Assembly (NCBI RefSeq): GCF_008806595.1 | Contig: NZ_VZRB01000013.1 | Span: 1-64,000, forward strand | Length of the DNA: 64,000 nt | Source: Streptomyces luteolifulvus | GTDB lineage: Bacteria; Actinomycetota; Actinomycetes; Streptomycetales; Streptomycetaceae | Reading direction: 5' to 3' | Part shown: piece after piece, positions 32,394 through 41,100 of the stretch | Layout of the letters: every line of letters begins with the position of its first letter | Numbering within the stretch: position 1 is the stretch's first letter | The notes under the pieces: model-generated | What the model saw: only the letters and a program-made list of their open reading frames with translations | Told to the model about the DNA's origin: nothing | Database searches by the model: none | Program-made: the position numbers and the translations under genes

Positions 32394-33280
32394 CCGACCA
32401 CCGCCCCTGGCGCGGCGTCCTCGTCGCCACCGCGCTGCCGCTCGACGACGACCTCCGCGTGAACTACGGCAAGTACGCCGAGCACTGCGCCTGGCTCGTC
32501 GACAACGGCTGCGACGGCGTCGTCCCCAACGGCTCCCTCGGCGAGTACCAGGTGCTCACCCCCGAGGAACGGTCGAAGGTCGTGGAGACGGCCGTGGCCG
32601 CCGTCGGGGGCGCACGGGTGATGCCCGGCGTGGCCGCCTACGGCTCCGCAGAGGCCCGCCGCTGGGCCGAGCAGGCACGCGACGCGGGCTGCGCGTCCGT
32701 CATGCTGCTGCCGCCCAACGCCTACCGTGCCGACGAGCGTTCGGTGCTCGCCCACTACGCGGAGGTCGCGAAAGCCGGCCTGCCGGTCGTGGCGTACAAC
32801 AACCCGATCGACACCAGGGTCGACCTCGTCCCCGAACTCCTCGCCCAGCTGCACGGCGAGGGGTACGTCCACGCCGTCAAGGAGTTCTCCGGGGACGTCC
32901 GCCGGGCCTACCGGATCGCAGAGCTCGCCCCGGAACTGGACCTGTTGGTCGGCGCCGACGATGTGCTGCTGGAGCTGGCGATCGCGGGCGCCAAGGGGTG
33001 GGTCGCCGGCTATCCGAACGCCCTGCCCGCCGCGAGTGCCGAGCTGTACCGCGCGGCCGTCGACGGCGACCTGGCCGCCGCGCGCCACCTCTACCGGCAG
33101 CTGCACCCCCTGCTGCGGTGGGACTCCCGGGTCGAGTTCGTGCAGGCGATCAAGCTGTCCATGGATGTCGTCGGACGGCACGGCGGGCCGGTCCGGCCAC
33201 CCCGGACGCCGCTGCTGCCCGAGCAGGAGGCCGCCGTCCGTGCCGCCACCGAGAAGGCCGTTGCCGCGGGCCTCGCGTAA
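32390..33280 (+). CDS. DapA-family Delta1-pyrroline-4-hydroxy-2-carboxylate deaminase
   Basis: A 296-residue TIM-barrel Schiff-base enzyme of the dihydrodipicolinate synthase family. The catalytic Lys is in HAVKEFSGDVRRAY (about residue 165), the Tyr in VAYNNPIDT (about 138), and GSLGEYQVLTPEER forms the substrate loop. Next to a proline racemase-family epimerase and a D-hydroxyproline dehydrogenase, it is best read as the deaminase that converts the pyrroline to alpha-ketoglutarate semialdehyde. ATGA overlap with the upstream subunit. Confidence 0.85.
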   Translation: MTDHRPWRGVLVATALPLDDDLRVNYGKYAEHCAWLVDNGCDGVVPNGSLGEYQVLTPEERSKVVETAVAAVGGARVMPGVAAYGSAEARRWAEQARDAGCASVMLLPPNAYRADERSVLAHYAEVAKAGLPVVAYNNPIDTRVDLVPELLAQLHGEGYVHAVKEFSGDVRRAYRIAELAPELDLLVGADDVLLELAIAGAKGWVAGYPNALPAASAELYRAAVDGDLAAARHLYRQLHPLLRWDSRVEFVQAIKLSMDVVGRHGGPVRPPRTPLLPEQEAAVRAATEKAVAAGLA

Positions 33281-33292
33281 GGAGACCGGACC

Positions 33293-34294
33293 ATGCGCAG
33301 CAAGCTCGTCCTGCACGCCGTCGACTCGCACACCGAGGGCATGCCCACCCGCGTCATCACCGGCGGGATCGGCACCGTCCCCGGCGCGACGATGAACGAA
33401 CGACGGCTCCACTTCCGTGAACACCGCGACGACATCAAGCAGTTGCTGATGAACGAGCCGCGCGGGCACTCCGCGATGAGCGGCGCGATCCTCCAGCCGC
33501 CGACCCGGCCCGACTGCGACTGGGGCGTGGTGTACATCGAGGTGTCCGGCTATCTGCCCATGTGCGGGCACGGCACCATCGGCGTGGCCACCGTGCTGGT
33601 GGAGACCGGCATGGTCGAGGCCGTCGAACCGGTCACCACCATCCGCCTCGACACCCCTGCCGGACTCGTCGTCGCGGAGGTGTCGGTGGAGGACGGCGCG
33701 GCGAAGGCGGTGACGCTGCGGAACGTGCCGTCGTTCGCGGTCGCGCTCGACCGCAAGGTGACGTTGCCGGACGGCAGGACGGTGACGTACGACCTCGCGT
33801 ACGGCGGCAACTTCTACGCCATCCTGCCGCTGGAGCAGTTCGGCCTGCCCTTCGACCGCTCTCGCAGGGACGACATCCTGAAGGCGGGGCTGGCGCTGAT
33901 GGACGCCATCAACGCCGAGGAGGAGCCGGTCCACCCGGAGGACCCGTCCATCCGCGGCTGCCACCACGTCCACCTGTACGCGCCCGGTGCCACCGCCCGC
34001 CACTCCCGGCACGCGATGGCGATCCACCCCGGCTGGTTCGACCGCTCGCCCTGCGGCACCGGGACGAGCGCGCGCATGGCCCAGCTGTATGCGCGAGGCG
34101 AACTCCCGCTGCACACCGAGTTCGTCAACGAGTCCTTCATCGGCACCCGCTTCACCGGACGGCTGCTCGGGACCACCGAGGTGGCGGACCGTCCAGCGGT
34201 CCTGCCCAGTTTCACGGGCCGCGCCTGGATCACCGGCACTGCGCAGTATCTGCTGGATCCCGAGGACCCCTTCCCGGCCGGGTTCGTGCTGTAG
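33293..34294 (+). CDS. 4-hydroxyproline 2-epimerase (proline racemase family)
   Basis: A 333-residue cofactor-independent epimerase. Both catalytic Cys are present: Cys91 in MCGHGTIG and Cys254 in SPCGTGTSA. This separates it from trans-3-hydroxyproline dehydratases, which have Thr at the second position. It converts trans-4-hydroxy-L-proline to cis-4-hydroxy-D-proline, the first step of the pathway. The ATG follows a GGAG site 12 bp after the deaminase gene, so the operon continues. The final enzyme, alpha-ketoglutarate semialdehyde dehydrogenase, is not in the window. Confidence 0.9.
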   Translation: MRSKLVLHAVDSHTEGMPTRVITGGIGTVPGATMNERRLHFREHRDDIKQLLMNEPRGHSAMSGAILQPPTRPDCDWGVVYIEVSGYLPMCGHGTIGVATVLVETGMVEAVEPVTTIRLDTPAGLVVAEVSVEDGAAKAVTLRNVPSFAVALDRKVTLPDGRTVTYDLAYGGNFYAILPLEQFGLPFDRSRRDDILKAGLALMDAINAEEEPVHPEDPSIRGCHHVHLYAPGATARHSRHAMAIHPGWFDRSPCGTGTSARMAQLYARGELPLHTEFVNESFIGTRFTGRLLGTTEVADRPAVLPSFTGRAWITGTAQYLLDPEDPFPAGFVL

Positions 34295-34355
34295 AGGCGA
34301 GGCGCTCGCAGGGGGCGTCGATAATGTCCGTGACCACCCGAGGAGGACGACCGAC

Positions 34356-35027
34356 ATGGTGCCGCAGCACACTCCCGCCCTGCCCACGCTGGGCGGCCGG
34401 AAGCCCAGTTACCGGGAGCGGGTCGCCGACGCGCTGCGGGCCGCGCTGATCGCCGGGGAGCTGCGCCCCGGCGAGGTGTACTCGGCGCCCGGGCTCGCCG
34501 CACGCTTCGGCGTCTCGGCGACACCGGTGCGCGAGGCGATGCTCGACCTCGCCAAGGAAGGGCTGGTGGACACGGTCCCCAACAAGGGATTCCGGGTCAC
34601 CGTCGTCTCCGAGCGGGAGCTCGACGAATACACGCACATCCGCTCGCTGATCGAGATCCCGACAACGGCCTCACTCGCCACCACCGCGGACCCGGCCGAC
34701 CTGGAGGCGCTGCGCCCGGTGGCCGAGGAGATCGTCAGCTCCGCCGCGTCCGGTGACCTGATCGCCTACATCGAGGCCGACCTGCGCTTCCACCTCGGGC
34801 TCTTGTCCCTTGCCGGCAACGGCCACCTCGTGGAGGTCGTACGGGACCTGCGGCGCCGTTCGCGACTGTACGGGCTGACGGCACTGGTGGAGGCGGGACG
34901 CCTGGAGGCGTCCGCCGAGGAGCACCTCGACCTCCTCGACGCGCTGACCGCCCGCGACACGGAGCGGACGCGCGAGGTGATGACACGGCATCTGGGGCAT
35001 GTGCGGGGGATGTGGGCCGCCCGCTGA
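34356..35027 (+). CDS. GntR-family (FCD) regulator of the hydroxyproline operon
   Basis: A 223-residue regulator. The winged helix (YRERVADALRAALIAGELRP, then LAARFGVSATPVREAMLDLA) is followed by an all-helical FCD ligand-binding domain with metal-site His in FHLGLLSLAGN and RHLGHVRG. ATG 34356 follows GAGGAGGACG. The gene starts 61 bp after the epimerase on the same strand. It is probably the substrate-sensing repressor of the operon; the palindrome at 29363-29373 is a candidate operator. Confidence 0.88.
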   Translation: MVPQHTPALPTLGGRKPSYRERVADALRAALIAGELRPGEVYSAPGLAARFGVSATPVREAMLDLAKEGLVDTVPNKGFRVTVVSERELDEYTHIRSLIEIPTTASLATTADPADLEALRPVAEEIVSSAASGDLIAYIEADLRFHLGLLSLAGNGHLVEVVRDLRRRSRLYGLTALVEAGRLEASAEEHLDLLDALTARDTERTREVMTRHLGHVRGMWAAR

Positions 35028-35153
35028 CGCGAGGAGTCGACGAGGCCACGAGTCGGCCGGCCGTCCCACCCCGTGGTCCGGCCACGGCATGGATGTGCCC
35101 GTGTGTTCCGGCGGCGCGCGGTCACCAACTACGACGCGCCGCCGGCTCGTGCC

Positions 35154-35969
35154 TCAGTCGCCGTCGTCGTCGGTGGCTTCGTCGTCGGTGGCTTCGTCGT
35201 AGTCGTCGGCTTCGAAGTCCTCGCTGCTGACGTAGTCCACGAACCACTCCTCGGTGCCGTCCTCGGCCTCGTCGTCGATGTCGTCGAGGAAGCCGGGTTC
35301 GTCCTCGCGGAACCAGTGACGGATCATGCCCCGCGCTCGGTACAGCGGGGTCAGCCGGCCCTCGGACAGAACCTGCAGGCTCGCGGCGGCACCTCCGGTC
35401 CACTGCAGACCACCGGTGGCGGTGAGCAGGTCGAGGCCGGTGGCGGCGGGATCGGCCGCGGCGCGCAGGGCGATGCGGCCGTTGCGTCGGCTGCACATGA
35501 TGGCGGTGGTCCGTTCGGCGTGCGTGACCTCGGTGACCACGACATGGTCACGCGGCCACTTCTTGTCGGCGTGCAGTTCCTTCATGCGCTTCTCGACCAG
35601 GTCGATGTTCCTGATCTCCTCGGTACGGCAGCCGGCTGCGTGGAAGAGCACCGAGTTCGCCCTGCCGAATTCCAGGACCATCGAGCCGTCGGCGGTGACC
35701 AGTGCTGCCCCCGCACCTATCCCGGTGTTGAGGTGGATCTGCACGCTGCCCTTCGAATCACCGTGGAAGACCGTGATGTTCTTCTTCGACGGCCTGTTCT
35801 CGATGTCGATGCCGAAGAGGGTCTTCAGCGTGCCCTTGCGCTCGAAGTGCCCCTTGCGGAAGACACCCACATCGCCGAGTCGCCGGTCGGCGGACGGCGG
35901 CCACGCCGGTTCCATGCCGACATCGGCCCGGACCTTCCTGATGTACTGCCTGTGGCGGTCGTTCGGCAC
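35154..35969 (-). CDS. unrecognised protein with acidic tail, candidate effector of the CHAT module
   Basis: A 271-residue protein that I cannot assign. GTG 35969 is chosen for GGAGG five bases upstream, over TTG 35996. Residues 30-200 alternate short strands and polar turns (LGDVGVFRKGHFERKGTLKT, NITVFHGDSKGSVQIHL, GAGAALVTADGSMVLEFG), include one amphipathic helix (NIDLVEKRMKELHADKKW) and then more strands. The last 45 residues are very acidic, ending EATDDEATDDDGD, encoded by a 15-bp tandem repeat. It is divergent from the active-type CHAT protease gene (121 bp apart), so it could be that protease's substrate. A gasdermin-like pore former is one speculative reading. Confidence 0.65.
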   Translation of the reverse strand: MPNDRHRQYIRKVRADVGMEPAWPPSADRRLGDVGVFRKGHFERKGTLKTLFGIDIENRPSKKNITVFHGDSKGSVQIHLNTGIGAGAALVTADGSMVLEFGRANSVLFHAAGCRTEEIRNIDLVEKRMKELHADKKWPRDHVVVTEVTHAERTTAIMCSRRNGRIALRAAADPAATGLDLLTATGGLQWTGGAAASLQVLSEGRLTPLYRARGMIRHWFREDEPGFLDDIDDEAEDGTEEWFVDYVSSEDFEADDYDEATDDEATDDDGD

Positions 35970-36022
35970 CCCGTCCTCCGTTGTGTCTCTCCTCAAGCGG
36001 TCGATGTCGTAGCGTAAGGCGT

Positions 36023-36060
36023 TTGACGCGCAATCAATATGTCTTGCTTACAAGAGAGTT
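36023..36060 (+). promoter_or_regulatory. AT-rich candidate promoter of the CHAT/STAND array
   Basis: TTGACG at 36023-36028 is followed by an AT-rich stretch (caatcaatatgtcttgctta) that stands out from the GC-rich surroundings, 30-65 bp before ATG 36091. No good -10 at 17 bp is visible, so this is weak. Confidence 0.3.
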
Positions 36061-36090
36061 GGAACCGAGCAGAGAAGGACACATTGCGAC

Positions 36091-38013
36091 ATGATGCGAT
36101 CCGCGGTGCTCGCCGTCCGCCAGTATCACCGTCAACCGAACGGTGGGGGCCCCGACTGGTGGGTCTGGTCCTTGAAGCGTCCGGGAGTGCTGAACACCGA
36201 GTCCACCGAAGTGCGACTCGACGACCCGGCGGAGCTGGAGATGCTGCACGCACTTCCGCGGCGGATCGCCGAACTGCGCTCGTCCAGGGCCGGCCACGCG
36301 GCGATCGAGGAGGCCGTGCGGGCCCGGGGGGAGTGGATCGCGCGGACCGGACTGTCCCGCATGACGGAACATCTCAAGGCCCTGGGCCCGGTCGTCGTGC
36401 ACCTTCAACTGCCCACCGGCCTGAGGGATTTCGAGGCGCTTCCATGGGAGATGGCGCTGGTCGACGGCGTGCCGCTCGTGCAGCACGGCGTGATGTTCGT
36501 GCGGGGCGTGCTCGGCTCCGGGTCCGGCACCGGCCGGGCGGCCGATCCGCGCGACCTGCCGTCGCATCTGCGCATGCTGGCACTGTTCAGCCTGCCGCAG
36601 ACCACCACGCCGGTTGACCTCGGTGCCCATCGTGCCGACCTGCGTGCGCGCCTGCTCGATCTGTCGGCCGGCGGACGCGACAGCGGCACACCCCTGGAAC
36701 TGCGCACCCGGCAGTTCGGAGTGAGCCGGGACACGCTGCGGTCCATGCTCCGCGAGCCGGCGGGCTGGGACGTCATTCACATCGTCGCTCATGGCCTCCC
36801 GGGGGGCCTGTGCCTGGAGCGACGGGACGGCACGACAGACCGAGTGAGCACGCGCGATCTGGTCGAACTGCTCGGGCAGGGGCGGGGCCGCACCCGCCTG
36901 GTGTTCCTCTCCGCCTGCTGGTCCGGAGGCCAGGAACCGGATCTCTCGGACGCCGTCGACGAGGAACCCGCGCCGGAGCGGGCCTCCGCGCTCACCTCCC
37001 TGGCGTCGGCCGTCGCCGAGGAGCTCGGGTGCGCGGTCGTCGCGATGCGCTTTCCGGTGGGCAACGACTTCGCCCGCATCTTCGCCGTTCGCCTGTACAC
37101 CCACCTCTTCCGGTCCTCCCACACGCTGCCGCAGGCGCTGCGCAACACACTGGCGGAGACCCTGGCCGACCCCGAACTCCCCGAGCGGCGCTACCCATTG
37201 CTCTGTGCGGCCACGCCCATGCTCTACGGCGCCGCTGCCTTGACACAGTCCCTGCCCGACCGCCCCATGAGAAGCGTTCCCCCGCGCGGCCCGCGAAGCA
37301 ACGGCGTCGGGGCGCTGCCCGACCGGCCGCGTTCCTTCGTGGGGCGGCTGCGGGAGATGATGCGGTTGAGCAGCGCGCTCGCCCCCGAGAGCGGTGTGCG
37401 CGGCGCGGTCGTGCACGGCGTGACGGGGATGGGTGCGACGACCTGCGCGGCGCTGCTGGCCCACGATCACCGCGAGGCGTTCGACGTCATTGTGTGGCAT
37501 CCCCGACCCGCCTCACCGGAGGCGGTCGCTCCCTCCATCGGTGACCCCTTCGCCGACCTGCTGCGCCGCATCGTCGTTCAGGTTCCCGAACTTGCCCGCG
37601 CCTACCGTGAGTTGCCCTGGCCCGAATGGATCGGCAGGGCGGCCGCCCTACGGCTTCTCCTCGTGCTGGACGCTGCCGATCGGGCCGTCGGCCAGGACCC
37701 GCGCTTCGCCGACCTCGTCCAACGGTTCGCCGAGGAGGACGGCCCCGGCAGAATCCTGTTGACGTCCCGCGCCGAGTTGCCCGCCCTCGCCTCCTGTCTG
37801 CCCCGCACCGAGCTGCCCCCGCTGGACGACGACGAGATGTGGCAGATCCTGCGTACCCTGCCCCGGCTGGGGGCGTTGTCGCGCGTGCGCCGGACCTCGG
37901 TGACCGCCGCCAGGGTCGTGCGCCGGGCCGCTGGCAGGCCCGATCGGCTGCTGGATGCGGAGCGCAGGGCCAGGACCGTGGAGACCCTCGAAGAGTGGCT
38001 GCGCGATCAATGA
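36091..38013 (+). CDS. CHAT-domain protease fused to a degenerate STAND NTPase
   Basis: A 640-residue protein. Residues about 100-385 form a CHAT (caspase/HetF-associated) domain: LPWEMALVDG with VRG at the N side, His234 in HIVAHG, Cys276 in FLSACWSG, then LGCAVVAMRFPV and a helical QALRNTLAE. Both catalytic residues are present, unlike in the three paralogues that follow. From about residue 412 an NTPase module starts with FVGRLREM, but the P-loop reads GVTGMGATT, with Ala449 in place of the Walker A Lys. A Walker B-like LLLVLDAAD follows at 522-530. No TTA codon. It is first in the four-gene array, and is probably the protease output controlled by its NTPase-competent paralogues. Confidence 0.85.
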   Translation: MMRSAVLAVRQYHRQPNGGGPDWWVWSLKRPGVLNTESTEVRLDDPAELEMLHALPRRIAELRSSRAGHAAIEEAVRARGEWIARTGLSRMTEHLKALGPVVVHLQLPTGLRDFEALPWEMALVDGVPLVQHGVMFVRGVLGSGSGTGRAADPRDLPSHLRMLALFSLPQTTTPVDLGAHRADLRARLLDLSAGGRDSGTPLELRTRQFGVSRDTLRSMLREPAGWDVIHIVAHGLPGGLCLERRDGTTDRVSTRDLVELLGQGRGRTRLVFLSACWSGGQEPDLSDAVDEEPAPERASALTSLASAVAEELGCAVVAMRFPVGNDFARIFAVRLYTHLFRSSHTLPQALRNTLAETLADPELPERRYPLLCAATPMLYGAAALTQSLPDRPMRSVPPRGPRSNGVGALPDRPRSFVGRLREMMRLSSALAPESGVRGAVVHGVTGMGATTCAALLAHDHREAFDVIVWHPRPASPEAVAPSIGDPFADLLRRIVVQVPELARAYRELPWPEWIGRAAALRLLLVLDAADRAVGQDPRFADLVQRFAEEDGPGRILLTSRAELPALASCLPRTELPPLDDDEMWQILRTLPRLGALSRVRRTSVTAARVVRRAAGRPDRLLDAERRARTVETLEEWLRDQ

Positions 38014-38183
38014 CCCCTAATTCGTAGCGGTATTCGAATTCGATGCCCATTGAGATCCCGAATCCACATCGGAGTCAAGGCCGGGTGATATTTCTTCACT
38101 GCTTCCGGGTACACGCGGCCCGTATGGGTCTACGCTGCTCTGCACTGGCATATGCGCAGGGTTTTTTGGGGGGGACGGGGAAC

Positions 38184-41100
38184 GTGTCGGGGGATTACGA
38201 CGCCTTACTGGAAGTCCTGGACTTCAGCAAGGACAAGAACGGTCCGCGTTGGCGTTGGCGGATCACACGAGGCAACCGCGCGGGTGAACAGTGGGTGGCA
38301 GATGTCGATCTGACGGCCGGCGCGAGTGCGGAGAACGCCAAGAACTACGGCTTCCTCGGCGACCCGCACGAGTTCATGTGGCGCGCCCGGCTCGGCGCTT
38401 CGGGGGAGGCCAATACCCTGCGCTGGCTGGGTGACTGGCTGCGGACCTCCGTGCTCACGCAGGAGATCTGGGACAGGCTGCCCGCGAGGCCGTCGACGGT
38501 GCTGGTCCGGCTGAACGCGGATGGCCCGGAACGCGAGATACTCGGCTATCCGCTTGTCCTGGCAGCCGACAAGACAGGCTCCCTCGCCGAGCGTAAACTG
38601 GTGTTCGTCCACGACGTGGCGCCGGCCCGCTCGCACGGCGACGAGGAGGCCCGTCGGGCACGAGCGGACGCCCCGCTCCATCTGGTCGGGGTCTTCAATC
38701 GCACCAAGGCCGGTGAACCACTGGACCTGCACGCCGAACAGTCACAGGTCTTCGGCAAGGTGCGTCACATCGCCGCCGTTGGCAGCGGCAGAGACATCAC
38801 GAGACGCACCCTCTCGTACCACGTGACACACGACCAGCTCAAGGCGCACCTGCAAAGCGCCAAGCGCCCCGACCGACAAGGGGATCCGGGCCAGTGGCAG
38901 ATGATCCTGCATCTGGCCGACCGCGGTGCTCCCGGGAGCTGGTCGGCGGTCGACGACTCCCGCCCGGGCGCGGTGCCCGGTGCGAAGTCGCCGTTGAGCG
39001 CCTCGGAACTCGTCGACATGCTGCAGACGGGGGACAACGACCAGCGCCTGCGACTCGCGGTGATCACCACCCGACCCGCCAAAAGCCCGTCCCTCGCGGA
39101 CCAGCTCGAGATGTTCCGCATCCCCTCGCACCTCGCAACGGAGCCCTCGAAGGCGGTCAGTCCCGAACCGGACGCCGATGGGCTGGCCCTCGAACTGGCC
39201 CGGCGACTGGGCTGCGCGGTGCTGGCCTTCCGGCACGGGATCGCAGACCAGGCGGCCGTCGCCGTCATGGTGAAGGTGTACGAGCACTTGCTCGCTCACA
39301 GGCTGCCCCTGCCGCGGGCTGTGGGTGTGGCCATCGCCGAATGCAAGGCGCAGAAGCTGCTGACGGACCTCGACGTCGTCGCGCCCGTCATCTACGGCGC
39401 AGACGCCTGCGGGCTGGTGATCGACCCTCCGTCGCTCCCGACGCCCGACGAGCCGACGCAGCAGCAGCCTCCACCGAGCCTCATCGGGCACCACGATCCC
39501 ATGTGGACGGCCAGCGCGATCTTCGCCCGGCTCGGTGGCACCCACGCCAACGGCGCCGTCCTGCACGGCATGGCCGGTGTGGGCAAGACCACCTGCGCCG
39601 ACGAACTGATCGGTCAGTACGCCCACTGCTACCGCGAGGTCGTGAGATATCCGCTCCCGGACAGACCGATGGACGACAGCCCGTCGGCTGCTCTGAAGGG
39701 CTTCGTCGCCGCCCTGCTGAAGCTGCCGGCTCTGCAGCAGGCGTTCGAGAAGCGGAGGGAGCGCATCCCGGCGCCGTCGGAGCTGGAGGAATTCCTCGCG
39801 AACGCCGACGCCTTCGAACGCCTCTGCGAGGACATCGACGAGCGTCTGACGACCAGCGACACGGCCTACGTCCTGGTCTGCCTCTCGGACATCGGGAACC
39901 TGATCGTGCAGCGCCCGCAAGACCTGCGGACGCTCTCCTCGAACGGACACGGCCCCTCGGCTCAGAGCCCCTGGCGGGACGAGCGGTGGGAGCGGTTGAT
40001 CAATGCCATGACCGCGCACCATGCCCGCGGGTTCCGCCTGCTGATCACCAGCCCGGCCCCGCTCCACCTCGACCAGCGGCGTCTGCCCGACGTTCCCGTA
40101 CCCCTGCTGGCACCCGCCGAGGCATTCCTGTACGCCCAGAGTCTTCCCGGCCTCGCAGGTGTCATCGCCGACGCCGCTCGGGACGTGTCCGGTGAGGACG
40201 GTCGCAGGATCGTGCACCATGTGCTGGCGCGGGCCGAGGGGCATCCGGGGCTGCTCCGCTTCGCCAGTGACGTGGCCGCAAAGCCGGACGGCCGGAGACG
40301 ACTGCGACGCCTCGCGATGGCGGACAGCCACGAGCTGGGGCGGGATTCCTCGGAACAGATCCCCGAAGCCTGGCAGAAGATCGAGAAGTGGGCGGAGGGC
40401 GTGCTGAACTGCATTCCGCGTGGCGACCCTCGGCATCTGCTGCTCCTCGTCCTGTCGGAGCTCAGCGCCCGGCATCGTGTGCTGCCCCCGGACGACGACT
40501 CCGTGCCGGGGCTGCTCGCCGAGGTCTGGGCAGGTCTGCGCGTCCATCGGCACCGCCTGTGGGGCGGAGCACGGGATCCGGAACCCCTCCCGAAAGAGGC
40601 GCCGCCCGCCATCGGTGAGCGGGAGGAACTCCGGGAGCTGTTGGACGCGTTGGGCCGTGCGTGTCTGATCGACTGCCTGGAACTGCCCGAGGGTAAACGC
40701 ATCAGGATCCGCATGCAGCCGGCGGTCGGAGAAGCAGTGCGGCGGCACCACGCGACCTGGCTCGACGGCGACGGCTCACTGCGCGCCGACGTGGACCGGA
40801 TCGCCATACGGCACACCGCGGGGCGGGTGGAGGATGCCCTTCGGCACCGAACGCACGGCAGAACGGCCGACGTCCAGCGGCTCATACCCGAAGCCATGCC
40901 CTACTTGGAGCGCGCGGGTGCCTGGGAGGCGTGGCTTCCCCTCGTGGCCATTCGTATGACCCGGTCGCGTGGAGGGCGCCGCGGCCTGGACGGCATGGTG
41001 CGCAAACTCGAGCGGGTCACCGCTGACATAAGGGACAAGGGTTCGGACCAGTACAAGATGGCCGAGCGGCTCGGCAGGGTGTTCAAGGCTCTGGGCGAGG

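Noticed and set aside
38043..38183. N-terminal extension of the second CHAT/STAND protein from ATG 38043
   Set aside because: The 47 extra residues have no counterpart in the paralogues, and GTG 38184 starts exactly where similarity begins; kept only as an alternative.
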